DNA of 64,000 bases from Gammaproteobacteria bacterium (GTDB taxonomy: Bacteria; Pseudomonadota; Gammaproteobacteria; Pseudomonadales; Pseudohongiellaceae). The stretch lies in NCBI GenBank assembly GCA_009692305.1, contig SHZK01000001.1, forward strand, positions 124,001 to 188,000, given 5' to 3'. Made by a program: the position numbers and the translations under genes. Of this stretch, positions 9,293-17,649 are shown in pieces. The notes under the pieces are model-generated. The model was given only the letters and a program-made list of their open reading frames with translations. It had not been told where the DNA came from and did no database searches. How positions within the stretch are numbered: position 1 is the first letter of the stretch; each line of letters starts with the position of its first letter.

Positions 9293-10303
9293 ATGCAATA
9301 TAAAAGCATTCGTTTAATCCTGTCCGTAGGCGTACTCGTGGTATGGCAACTGCCAACGACAGTGATCGCTCAATCCCATCCGCCGATGAATACCCAGGCT
9401 GATTTTCAACGCGCCATGGCAGAGTTGTCTAACTGGGGTCGCTGGGGTGACGAGGATGAGCTGGGTGCCGCGAATCTGATCACACCGGCGAAACGCAAGC
9501 AGGCAGTTGCGCTGGTAACCGAAGGTATTTCGGTGTCACTGGCGCACGATGTCAATCAGGAAGAGGCGGTGGATGCCTCGGCGGTGCTGACCCGGGAGGT
9601 GTTGCGAGTAAGTCCCACCGGTGCTTCTGACCGCTATCAATACACCGGCAGTTATCACGGCACCATCCACAGTCATCTTGATGCCGTGAATTGCCACATA
9701 ATGTATGAGGGGAAGGGCTACAACGGACTGACTTATCAGGAAGTAGAGGCCGCCAATGGTTGTCCGCGCGGCAGTATCAATGTGCATAAAGACGGCATTC
9801 TGACTCGGGCGATTTTATTTGATGCTACCTTGCTCCCAGGCAAGGCCACGGCTGAGGGCTGGCTGGAGCCGGGCACGGCGATTCATTATGCCGATTTGGT
9901 AGCTCTGGAGGCTATTCAAGGAGTTACTGTGGAGCCAGGTGATGTGATCTTGCTATACACCGGGCGCTGGAAGCGACGCGAAGCACTGGGTGCCTGGCCA
10001 ACCTCTGAAGGAGTTGCCGGTTACCACGCCGATGTCGCTTATTTCCTCAAAGACAGGGGAGTTGCCATGATTGGCCATGACATGTGGAATGACGTGGCAC
10101 CCAGTGGTATCCCGGAAGTATTTCTGCCCTTGCACAGTCTGGCGCTGGTGTCATTGGGAGTGTCGATATTCGACAATCTGGATTTTGAACGAGTGGCTCA
10201 GGTGGCCAGGCAATTGCAGCGCTACCAATTCCTGTTCACAGCAGCGCCGCTGCGCATCGAAATGGGAATGGGTTCGCCGCTCAACCCGATTGCAACGTTC
10301 TAA
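9293..10303 (+). CDS. Secreted cyclase-family (kynurenine formamidase-like) hydrolase
   Basis: A 336-residue protein of the Cyclase/KynB metal-hydrolase family. The start at 9293 is set by GGAAGG 5 bases upstream and a signal peptide ending at VIAQS. The metal-binding motif HGTIHSHLD (H122 to D130) matches the family HxGTHxD pattern, followed by a further histidine in AVNCH. The later GHDMWND segment is also typical. The family cleaves amide or ester bonds of small molecules such as N-formylkynurenine or isatin. Export and the lack of tryptophan-degradation neighbours make the substrate uncertain. Confidence 0.85.
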   Translation: MQYKSIRLILSVGVLVVWQLPTTVIAQSHPPMNTQADFQRAMAELSNWGRWGDEDELGAANLITPAKRKQAVALVTEGISVSLAHDVNQEEAVDASAVLTREVLRVSPTGASDRYQYTGSYHGTIHSHLDAVNCHIMYEGKGYNGLTYQEVEAANGCPRGSINVHKDGILTRAILFDATLLPGKATAEGWLEPGTAIHYADLVALEAIQGVTVEPGDVILLYTGRWKRREALGAWPTSEGVAGYHADVAYFLKDRGVAMIGHDMWNDVAPSGIPEVFLPLHSLALVSLGVSIFDNLDFERVAQVARQLQRYQFLFTAAPLRIEMGMGSPLNPIATF

Positions 10304-10323
10304 GACGTAAAGTTTGCATTATT

Positions 10324-11391
10324 CTATGGCAGTTGCTCGGAAGATTGTTGCCCGCTGTCGGTAACTTCAGCATCGTCGGCTCGAGCGCCTTTGAGGATAT
10401 TGCCAATTGAATAGTTGCCCGCGTGACAGGCATATTCATAGAGTTGGGAATCTATCCTGGTCATCGGCATCAACACGGTCAGCCGGTCCTTGAAGGTGGC
10501 GGGTTCGTCAATCGTAAACTCATAGTTCAGTTTGCCTGCAGCTGTTGGTGTAAAGCGTTCGATCAGCAATCGGTCCTTGGCGCTGCCATAGGCTTCCCGC
10601 CGTAATCCCAGGCTCGCAATCTTGTCGGTGAAATATCTCGACTCTACGACCAGCGTATCATCCTCAAAATATCCGCAAGAGTCGCCAGACCACATGGTGA
10701 TCGCCGCATCGACCAGATCGCTTTTCTGCAAGGGGACGATGCGTGCGTCAAAGCCCATCTCCGCCAGAATGACGACATGATCCCGATTCTGGAAGATCTG
10801 AATCAGATTGTTGTAAGGACCGCTCATGAGTGGTGGTCCGGAATTGAATACGATGCAGCGCTCAGACAAGCCGCGATCCTCGGGGCCGTCGCGACCAATG
10901 CCGCCATGGGTATAACGTACCGGACGCGTACCGGGTATTTCGGTAATTCCGGACTCGTCTCCAAGCTGCACGACAGTGCCTGCCTGCAATTCCGGGAGTT
11001 TGCCATTGCGCGGGTGGACTATCAGTGAGGTCCTGCCATTTTCATCCAAGGTCGTACGATCCATCCATAAGTTGTTCACCGAGCCAACCGAGCTTGCATT
11101 GCTGGTACTGAGTACCTGTGCTGCGACTGTTGCTTCGCGCTCCATGCTGGCAGTGGTCGAGGCCTCGCGTCGTTCCAGTATTTCGGCGATTTCTGCAGCA
11201 GTGAAAAATTCCTGATCAGCAAGGCGATCAGGACGTTCCAGTGGCGTCTGTGAAGAAAAATTCCAGACACCCCTCAGATCAGGGTGACCGTACTCGGTAC
11301 GGGGACTAACGTAATCTTGCGCGTGTAGGCTCGTTAAGGGGAGCCAAGACACCAGGGCGAAAACATAGTTGAAACAAGGTAGAGGGTGCAT
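10324..11391 (-). CDS. Secreted protein of unknown function, GHPDLxGVW/YEYACHxGN family
   Basis: About 355 residues, with a signal peptide ending at SLHAQ when translated from the ATG at 11391. It is related to the product of 24152-25153. Both begin the mature part with G-(H/Q)-PDL-(R/G)-GVW, have a central DRC/ERCI segment followed by GP or GxPGS and YNN, a DTL-V-E-(S/T) strand, and end in YEYACHxGNxxIxNIL. The shared cysteines and histidine suggest a disulfide-stabilised, possibly metal-binding beta fold. The biochemical role is unknown. It converges with the cyclase-family gene. Confidence 0.7.
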   Translation of the reverse strand: MHPLPCFNYVFALVSWLPLTSLHAQDYVSPRTEYGHPDLRGVWNFSSQTPLERPDRLADQEFFTAAEIAEILERREASTTASMEREATVAAQVLSTSNASSVGSVNNLWMDRTTLDENGRTSLIVHPRNGKLPELQAGTVVQLGDESGITEIPGTRPVRYTHGGIGRDGPEDRGLSERCIVFNSGPPLMSGPYNNLIQIFQNRDHVVILAEMGFDARIVPLQKSDLVDAAITMWSGDSCGYFEDDTLVVESRYFTDKIASLGLRREAYGSAKDRLLIERFTPTAAGKLNYEFTIDEPATFKDRLTVLMPMTRIDSQLYEYACHAGNYSIGNILKGARADDAEVTDSGQQSSEQLP

Positions 11392-11552
11392 GCAAGAAGT
11401 TCCGGATTGGCAGACTGGAGAAGATGGCAGCTGCCTCAAACTGTGTAAACCAAAATTACAAATTCAGGGCCGGTCGCCTTACCTTGAATTACGTGATTGC
11501 CGTATAGTACTCTGCCGAGTAAATCCAATAAATGAAAGGAGTGGTAGTTGCA

Positions 11553-12470
11553 ATGCGGTCATTTTCAACACAGGTAGTTTGCGGTTTAGCGTTCTCAGCG
11601 TTCACACTGTCGGTCCAGGCGCAGGAATTTACTGCCGGCGAGCCACTAGGTTCAGTCAATGAGGCTGGCGTCAAAGTGCCAATGTCCAGCAACGTCAAGG
11701 TATACGGCAGTTTCCATTTTTCTGAAAGTTGCACTTTCGATCCAGGCAAGAACCTGATCCTGGCCATGAACAACGGTGAGCGTGGTGATGGTACCGAGAA
11801 TGACGGTTTCGTGTCGCTGATCAATCCTGATGGCAGCGTGCATACTGCAAAGTGGATCGGCGCGACGCGCGACGGACTGGAATTGCATCATCCGCTCGGT
11901 AGTGCGATCAGCAATGGCGTGTTGTACACGGTAGACGTTGGCTATGTGCGCTCATTCGATCTCGCCAGTGGTCGGCCTTTGCGCTCGGTGCGGATTCCTG
12001 GATCTACCATATTGAATGGCATAGCAGTCACCGCTGACGGTACTGTGTATGCGTCGAACACACGTGAACCTGAAAGCATTTACAAGGTAACACCTGATGG
12101 CACGGTGTCTACGTTCGCTAATGGTGCACCTCTGGCTGCACCAAATGGCGTGGCTATCGATCTTGACGGCAACATCGTGGTGGTGAATGTTGGCGACAAT
12201 GCCGTGCTTACCTATAACCCCGCCGGTCAGGTGATAAGCACTGAGCATGCAGTTGAAGGTGGCAATGATGGCGTTGTAGTCGCTGAAGATGGCACGAAGT
12301 ATGTGAGTAGCGTCCGCTTCGGCAGTGTTTCGCGCATCCGACCCGGCCAGCCAGCTGAGATCATAGCTTCAGGTATCCCAAGCGCCGCTTCCATGTGCTA
12401 CGACTCAGTGCAGAAGCAGCTGGTGATTCCATTGAACCCCAATTTTGCATTGGCATTTATCAAGCTATAA
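11553..12470 (+). CDS. Secreted SMP-30/NHL-type beta-propeller protein
   Basis: A 305-residue exported protein. The ATG at 11553 is preferred because AAAGGAG lies about 11 bases upstream and a good signal peptide follows (to SVQAQ). The repeats PDGSVH, ADGTVYASN, PDGTVSTFA, LDGNIVVVN, PAGQVIS and EDGTKYVSS mark a six-bladed propeller as in SMP-30/gluconolactonases and NHL proteins. The usual metal-ligand residues are only partly recognisable, so lactonase activity is not assured. It diverges from the unknown secreted protein at 10324-11391. Confidence 0.78.
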   Translation: MRSFSTQVVCGLAFSAFTLSVQAQEFTAGEPLGSVNEAGVKVPMSSNVKVYGSFHFSESCTFDPGKNLILAMNNGERGDGTENDGFVSLINPDGSVHTAKWIGATRDGLELHHPLGSAISNGVLYTVDVGYVRSFDLASGRPLRSVRIPGSTILNGIAVTADGTVYASNTREPESIYKVTPDGTVSTFANGAPLAAPNGVAIDLDGNIVVVNVGDNAVLTYNPAGQVISTEHAVEGGNDGVVVAEDGTKYVSSVRFGSVSRIRPGQPAEIIASGIPSAASMCYDSVQKQLVIPLNPNFALAFIKL

Positions 12471-12645
12471 GCAGCTATGCACCAGTAACTTGCGACTATT
12501 CTGTACGGCGGTGATCCCGGTCTGCAACCGGCATCACTGCTGGCCAGAGCTGGATTTTGTTCAGGTTAGCGCTGGGCCTGATTCCTTTCCTTCCGTATGC
12601 TTCTCCTAACTTGGCGCCATCCGTCGTGCCTGATCGAGAGTTGCT

Positions 12646-13050
12646 ATGAAGATCCTGTATTGGACGTTGGGCAGTGTGTTCCTGCTTGCTGCGCTCATCT
12701 TTGGCATGCAGATTGTGGCATCTGAGCGAGTTGAAGTAGTGGAATTGCATACTCGCGATACAACGGGGGCCGAGGTTACTACTCGACTGTGGATAGTGGA
12801 CGATGAGGGGTTCCAGTATCTGCGGTCCAGCGATACCAGCTCTGGCTGGTCAGCACGAGCGCTGGCTGCGACAGCGATTGATCTGACCCGAAATGGCGGC
12901 AGGGTGAGCTACAGTGCGCATATCCGGGAAGACAAGCAAGCGCGCATCAATGAGCTGATGCGGGCCAAATATACCTGGGGTGACGCCATCATTGCGCTGC
13001 TGGTCGGAAGTCGGGATGGTGCCACGCCGCTCGAATTGCGGCCGCTATAG
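12646..13050 (+). CDS. Membrane-anchored small protein, split-barrel (DUF2255/nitroreductase-like)
   Basis: A 134-residue protein with one N-terminal membrane helix (residues 3-24). The soluble part has VVELHTRDTTG, then TTRLWIVDDEG-x-QYLRS and SGWSARALA. This order recalls DUF2255 or deazaflavin-dependent nitroreductase-like split-barrel proteins, where a strand-turn-strand is followed by an Arg-Ser cofactor loop. The match is weak and by eye. It is a single gene after a 175-base gap. Cofactor and reaction are unknown. Confidence 0.55.
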   Translation: MKILYWTLGSVFLLAALIFGMQIVASERVEVVELHTRDTTGAEVTTRLWIVDDEGFQYLRSSDTSSGWSARALAATAIDLTRNGGRVSYSAHIREDKQARINELMRAKYTWGDAIIALLVGSRDGATPLELRPL

Positions 13051-13574
13051 CAAAAATAAAGACCTGGTCCGAACGCCAATTGTCCTGACAATCCTGTCGG
13101 GATGGGATTGATTGACGTCATAATCCAGCCACCGTCAAATCATTAGAAAAATAAATCCGGCAATCCGAAAAAAATCCTTTCACTTTAGTCTAATTGTACT
13201 ACCATATGAATGCCACCGGTCGGAACCTTAACCCCTCTCGCCCTCGTGGTTGGTTCGTCTTCCACTCCGTGAGGAAGATATAGGAATTGACTGATATTGA
13301 GTAAGTACGATTTGAGGGAAAGACAGGTGAGCATATTCGCTGCCTACTACTCCAGCTACCTCTCGGGTAGGTTCTGTAGTGACTGCGTCCGTGCATGTGC
13401 GCTAATGGCATTTTTTTGCCATTCGTGACTAAACTCTTGTTAAGCTCTCGTTTCGACCTTCTTTTAATCAATTCCAGCCAACAGCGTAAAAGCTGATCAC
13501 GAGATTTTTCGTATCGAGGGCCTGTTGTTGCCTCGGCTTATCAGCACACAATCTTTAAGGAGATATAGAGCAAG
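13051..13574. other. Long non-coding leader before the peptide/SET unit
   Basis: A 524-base stretch in which I see no supported gene. It ends with AAGGAG about 12 bases before the peptide ATG. It holds one clear palindrome (13404-13423). Base composition is more AT-rich than the flanks. The length leaves room for a promoter region, an operator or a structured leader. Confidence 0.5.
13404..13423. promoter_or_regulatory. Palindrome AATGGCA-T6-TGCCATT
   Basis: A perfect 7-base inverted repeat, AATGGCA and TGCCATT, separated by six T. It lies about 150 bases upstream of the small-peptide start codon. It could be an operator for a dimeric regulator or a small hairpin. It is not a typical terminator, because the T run is in the loop. 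Confidence 0.4.
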
Positions 13575-13727
13575 ATGAATCAACTTTTCAACCCAACTAC
13601 TGTTCGAGCAGAGTACAAAAGTATTCTCGTAGATGGAGTGTATTGCCAGGGAGCGCACCAGATTCCGGGTGTAATCGGCAAACATGAAAAGCTGCTGGCA
13701 ACAGCAGCACACGCGCAATACCGATAA
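13575..13727 (+). CDS. 50-residue peptide, first gene of the SET-domain unit
   Basis: ATG at 13575 opens a 50-codon frame ending in TAA at 13725-13727. AAGGAG lies 12 bases upstream, slightly far. The product begins MNQLFNPTTVRAEYKS, continues with ILVDGVYCQGAHQIPG, then VIGKHEKLLATAAHAQYR. It has three lysines, one cysteine, no signal peptide and no membrane segment. Its stop codon overlaps the TAAGGA ribosome-binding site of the SET gene, which starts 9 bases later, so the two are probably translationally coupled. I do not recognise the family. A substrate or partner of the methyltransferase is inference from position alone. Confidence 0.6.
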   Translation: MNQLFNPTTVRAEYKSILVDGVYCQGAHQIPGVIGKHEKLLATAAHAQYR

Positions 13728-13736
13728 GGAATAATC

Positions 13737-14306
13737 ATGAAAACCAAAAGTAATCGCGTTGAGTTGATCTCAGAATCGGGGTTAAACGGTTCTGGTAAGC
13801 AAACATGGAAGCTGACACAGAAGCGTTCTATTAATGGCATGCGTGGTGATGCAATCCGGTTCTATCCGGATCAATTACCAAGTTTCCAGAATGAACCGAC
13901 TCGTGACAAGTTCCAGATTGGCTACATTGGAGATGGAGTGGGAGAAGGCGTAACCAGCCTTGTGTCATTCGAAGCGGGCGATGTTGTATTCGGTGTCAGT
14001 GGTTTCTTCAGCAATGAAGTTACTTTGTTCTCACTGCAAATTGCCGAAGACTTGCATCTGCATGATCCGTATTTTTACGGCAAGCTGCTGCATAGCTGTG
14101 ATCCGAACACGTACGTTGATTTGCAGAAGCGAGTGTTTATTGCGCTGAAGCCGATCCTTCCTGGTGATTTTGTTACTCTGGATTATGCGCGAACCGAGGA
14201 TTATCTGTTTCGCACATTCCCTTGTGATTGTGGTGCGGCAAACTGCCGTGGGATAGTGGCAGGGCGCAAGCAGTTGCTTGAATTGAGCAAAGAAGCGCGC
14301 AGCTAA
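13737..14306 (+). CDS. SET-domain protein-lysine N-methyltransferase-like protein
   Basis: A 189-residue protein. The C-terminal half has the SET signatures: LLHSCDPNTYVD near residues 118-129 (family form NHSCxPN), LKPILPGDFVTLDYA near 139-153 (family GEELTxDY), and a post-SET cysteine cluster FPCDCGAANCRGIV near 161-174. The first 60 residues are unlike other SET proteins I know and may bind the substrate. SET proteins transfer methyl groups from S-adenosylmethionine to lysine side chains. In bacteria the targets are mostly unknown. It follows a 50-residue peptide gene in the same transcript and is closed by a strong terminator. Confidence 0.85.
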   Translation: MKTKSNRVELISESGLNGSGKQTWKLTQKRSINGMRGDAIRFYPDQLPSFQNEPTRDKFQIGYIGDGVGEGVTSLVSFEAGDVVFGVSGFFSNEVTLFSLQIAEDLHLHDPYFYGKLLHSCDPNTYVDLQKRVFIALKPILPGDFVTLDYARTEDYLFRTFPCDCGAANCRGIVAGRKQLLELSKEARS

Positions 14307-14337
14307 TTTGGCTGCGTTCGATCGTTCTTGCAAAAGC

Positions 14338-14365
14338 AAAGGGGCAGATTTATCTGCCCCTTTTT
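14338..14365 (+). terminator. Rho-independent terminator after the SET gene
   Basis: An 11-base perfect stem, AAAGGGGCAGA and TCTGCCCCTTT, with a 4-base loop and a T run. It ends the peptide/SET transcript. Since it is nearly symmetrical (A run before, T run after), it can also serve the converging response-regulator gene. Confidence 0.9.
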
Positions 14366-14410
14366 GTTTATAGCTGCGGTATATCTAGTCCTGCATAAAT
14401 TGTTAAAAGT

Positions 14411-14866
14411 TCACAGGTCGGTCGCAGTCTGGTCGCGCTTTAATTGCATCAACAGCTTTTCAATCTTTTCGATTGAGAACGGTTTTGGCACGCTGCCAAT
14501 CACATTCAATTTCATTTCCCTCCCGAGATTCTTGGTTACTTGTCGCTTTTCCTTGTCCATACCGCTAACCAGTACAATGCGCGCTATACAATTTTGCTCT
14601 TCAAGAAATTTGAACACTGTCAAGCCATCGTAGCCTTTTTCCGAAAGATCCATGTCATCATCAAGGCCAAGATCAAGATCCAGAAAAATCAATTCTGGAT
14701 CGAAATCGCGATAAGTGCTGCGAATCTCTCGATAGTCATTCACACAGCGGACCGCGAAACCGGTTTCGCTGGCAATCGTTTCGATAATATCGGTGATATC
14801 CGGGTTATCATCGATAACCAGAAGCCTCGGCAGGCTAGTATCGATCGGCATTTTGCTCATGCCCAA
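14411..14866 (-). CDS. Stand-alone response regulator receiver protein
   Basis: A 151-residue single-domain CheY-like receiver with no output domain. It has the acidic pair in LLVIDDNPDITD, the phospho-acceptor aspartate in LIFLDLDLGLDDD, a serine in VLVSGMDKEK and the lysine in VPKPFS. The loop after the phospho-acceptor is longer than usual (DLGLDDDMDLSEKGYDG). A closely spaced second ATG (14860) is an alternative start. No histidine kinase is adjacent, so it probably acts in a phosphorelay or by protein contact with elements encoded elsewhere. Confidence 0.85.
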   Translation of the reverse strand: MGMSKMPIDTSLPRLLVIDDNPDITDIIETIASETGFAVRCVNDYREIRSTYRDFDPELIFLDLDLGLDDDMDLSEKGYDGLTVFKFLEEQNCIARIVLVSGMDKEKRQVTKNLGREMKLNVIGSVPKPFSIEKIEKLLMQLKRDQTATDL

Positions 14867-15106
14867 TACCCGATGTGTGAAATGCCAGTTGATCTGGTGC
14901 AGCTCATACCGTTACTCTACTCTCAATTCAGGCGTGTGAGTTTTCCTACAATGTCCATTGGAGTAAAATCAGAAATCCACGGGGAAAATTTGCGCCAACA
15001 AAATCTGCGGCTGGCGCTTATTATGCCTTTGATGAACCTGAGTAAGCTAGTACGTATTAGATGGTTACATGATTAAAAGATTAATTTTCAATTGCGAGTC
15101 TCCTAT

Positions 15107-15922
15107 ATGTTTCCAATGCAAATGAATTCGAAAACTAAAATGCCTGGGCGCACGCCCGGTGCGTTGCTACCTTTTCTGCTGCTTACGCTGGCTTTAAATT
15201 TGAACTCAACCCTGGCGCAGGAAGATGGCGATCATCAATATACTTCCGAAGCAATTGCCGAAGGCTTGCGCGTATATACCCAACAGTGTGCGCTTTGTCA
15301 TGGTCCGCAAGGCGACACTATCGACGGTATCGATTTGCGCCGCGGAGTATTTCGTACTGCGACTTCCGATGATGATCTGCGTGAAATTGTGACTGGCGGT
15401 GCCGCAGAAGGCCGCATGCCTGCCATTGTGCTGCGGGATGAGGAATTAAGTGGTGTCATCGCCTACATTCGTGCAGGTTTCGATCCCAGCGGAATAGCTA
15501 TAAAGATTGGTGATCCTGAACGTGGCAAAGTACTGTTCGAGGGCAAGGGCGAATGTGCCTCATGCCATCGCGTCAACGGAATTGGTCCGCGCACAGCGCC
15601 TGATCTCACCAGTATAGGTGCGCAGCGTACACCTTCATCATTGCAGATGAATCTGCTGGATCCTCCCACCGCTTTGCTGCCCATTAATCGTCCCGTGCGC
15701 ATCGTGACGCGCAATGAGGAAACTGTCGTCGGACGTCGTTTGAATGAAGACACATACTCAGTTCAAATCATCGATTCGCAAGAGCGACTGCGTTCCCTGC
15801 TTAAAACAGATATTGTGCGTTATGAAATTAGTGATGCGCCTTCCAAACAACCTACTACTCTTACCAGCGAAGAGGTCGCCGACGTAGTCGGTTATCTGCT
15901 CACTCTGCGAGGTCTGCAATGA
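15107..15922 (+). CDS. Periplasmic cytochrome c with two CxxCH motifs
   Basis: A 271-residue exported cytochrome c. The signal peptide ends near LAQED. Two heme-attachment sites are visible: CALCHGPQGD and CASCHRVNG, each followed by a typical methionine or Pro-rich ligand region (GRMPAIVL for the first). The C-terminal part after the second heme (VGRRLNEDTYSVQIIDSQ) resembles the tail of cytochromes fused or paired with PQQ enzymes. Its TGA overlaps the ATG of the next PQQ dehydrogenase by 4 bases, so it is almost surely that enzyme's electron acceptor. The start among several near ATGs is uncertain. Confidence 0.88.
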   Translation: MFPMQMNSKTKMPGRTPGALLPFLLLTLALNLNSTLAQEDGDHQYTSEAIAEGLRVYTQQCALCHGPQGDTIDGIDLRRGVFRTATSDDDLREIVTGGAAEGRMPAIVLRDEELSGVIAYIRAGFDPSGIAIKIGDPERGKVLFEGKGECASCHRVNGIGPRTAPDLTSIGAQRTPSSLQMNLLDPPTALLPINRPVRIVTRNEETVVGRRLNEDTYSVQIIDSQERLRSLLKTDIVRYEISDAPSKQPTTLTSEEVADVVGYLLTLRGLQ

Positions 15923-17577
15923 AATCCGGTATTCGTAACAAAGCGATCTATGCATTACTTGCCAGCATGCTCTGTGCAGCCTCAGCCTCAGCCCAGGTAG
16001 GTTACGAGCGCATCTTGAATGCAGCGGATGAACCCGAAAACTGGCTTACCTATAACGGTGGCTATTCCAGTCAGCGTTACAGCCAGTTGGATCAAATTAC
16101 TCCGCAGAATGTGGGTGAGCTTGAGCTGAAATGGATGTTGCAGAATCAGGTATTTGGCGCATGGCAATCCAATCCGATTATCGTAGATGGCGTCATGTAT
16201 GTCACTGAGCGTCCGAATAGCGTGATGGCAGTCGATGCCGTCACCGGTCGCGTGTTCTGGAAATATCGTCATGTGCCTGCAGAAAACGCCAGGGTGTGCT
16301 GTGGCGCAAACAATCGCGGTGTCGCCGTGCTTGGTGACAAAGTGTATATGGGCACACTCGATGCGCGCCTGGTTGCTCTTGACCGGATAAACGGTGAGCC
16401 ATTGTGGAATGTGGAAGTGGGTGATGTAAATCTTGCCTACTCCGTTACCATGGCGCCGCTGGTGGTGAAAGATAAAGTGATCGTAGGTGTTGGTGGCGGT
16501 GAATTCGGGATACGCGGTTATGTTGCCGCCTATGATGCGAATACTGGTGCTGAGGTCTGGAAGACCTACACCATTCCAGCGCCGGGAGAGCCAAACCACG
16601 ACAGTTGGGATGCTGATGACTGGCAATATGGCGGAGCGCCAGTGTGGATTACCGGTTCGTTCGATTCAGAGTTGAACCTGACCTACTGGGGCGTCGGCAA
16701 TCCCGGACCCGACTGGAATGCAGGGCAGCGCCCTGGTGACAATCTCTATTCCGACTCGGTAATCGCGCTGGACGCAGACAGTGGGGAATTGAAATGGTAT
16801 TTCCAATTCACCCCGAACGACGGTTATGACTACGATTCAGTGCAGGTGCCCATACTGGCAGACATGGTCTGGCGCGGCACGCCATCCAAGGTAATGATGT
16901 GGGCGAATCGGAACGGTTATTTTTATGTATTGGACCGGGTCACTGGTAAATTCCTGGAGGGCAAACCCTATGTCACCGTGAATTGGTCCAGTGGCCTTGA
17001 TGAAAACGGCCGGCCGATTCCGACTCCGCAACCAGAAGGCATGCCTACCTATCCGGGCAATCAGGGGGGCACCAATTGGTACCCGCCATCCTACTCTCCA
17101 CGCACGGGATTGTTCTATTTCAGTGCCTGGAAAGACTACGCTACTATTTATACCGCTGAAGAAGCTGAATATGAACCTGGTCGTGCCTTTCTTGGCGGTG
17201 GTTTCACGGTACTGGCCCCGGCGCCTGGTGCGCCGACCATTGGCATCGGTCGCACCAATCCGATTAATAACTGGACCAACGAGGTCGGGCACGCTTCCCT
17301 GAAGGCGATGGATCCGCAAACTGGCGAGGCGGTGTGGGAGTATGACCAATTCGACGTGAGCGACAGCGGAATGCTCACGACTGCTTCAGATTTGCTGTTT
17401 ACCGGTGGTCGCGAAGGCTACTTTCATGCCATCGATGCTCGTGCCGGCGGCCTGCTGTGGCACGTCAACCTGGGCGGGCAGATCGTCATGGCTCCAGTAA
17501 CTTACATGGTTGACGGTGTGCAATACGTGGCAGTAATCTCCGGCAATTCGCTGGCGACTTTTGCACTGCGTGACTAG
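15919..17577 (+). CDS. PQQ-dependent alcohol dehydrogenase with DYD (lanthanide-type) motif
   Basis: A 552-residue periplasmic quinoprotein with a signal peptide (to ASAQ). Propeller tryptophan-docking repeats run throughout. The vicinal cysteines C127-C128 (ARVCCGANNRG) match the disulfide that covers PQQ in methanol and ethanol dehydrogenases. The catalytic aspartate region reads NDGYDYDSV with D304-Y305-D306. In XoxF- and PedH-type enzymes the second aspartate of such a DYD motif coordinates a lanthanide, whereas calcium enzymes have a small residue there. It is translationally coupled to the cytochrome c gene. The alcohol substrate cannot be told from sequence. Confidence 0.85.
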   Translation: MKSGIRNKAIYALLASMLCAASASAQVGYERILNAADEPENWLTYNGGYSSQRYSQLDQITPQNVGELELKWMLQNQVFGAWQSNPIIVDGVMYVTERPNSVMAVDAVTGRVFWKYRHVPAENARVCCGANNRGVAVLGDKVYMGTLDARLVALDRINGEPLWNVEVGDVNLAYSVTMAPLVVKDKVIVGVGGGEFGIRGYVAAYDANTGAEVWKTYTIPAPGEPNHDSWDADDWQYGGAPVWITGSFDSELNLTYWGVGNPGPDWNAGQRPGDNLYSDSVIALDADSGELKWYFQFTPNDGYDYDSVQVPILADMVWRGTPSKVMMWANRNGYFYVLDRVTGKFLEGKPYVTVNWSSGLDENGRPIPTPQPEGMPTYPGNQGGTNWYPPSYSPRTGLFYFSAWKDYATIYTAEEAEYEPGRAFLGGGFTVLAPAPGAPTIGIGRTNPINNWTNEVGHASLKAMDPQTGEAVWEYDQFDVSDSGMLTTASDLLFTGGREGYFHAIDARAGGLLWHVNLGGQIVMAPVTYMVDGVQYVAVISGNSLATFALRD

Positions 17578-17649
17578 GGAGATCAGGGAATTTCTGCTAT
17601 GTTGCCGTGCGTAACCCGGTTCCAAAATTTACCACAATTGGAGAGATTC

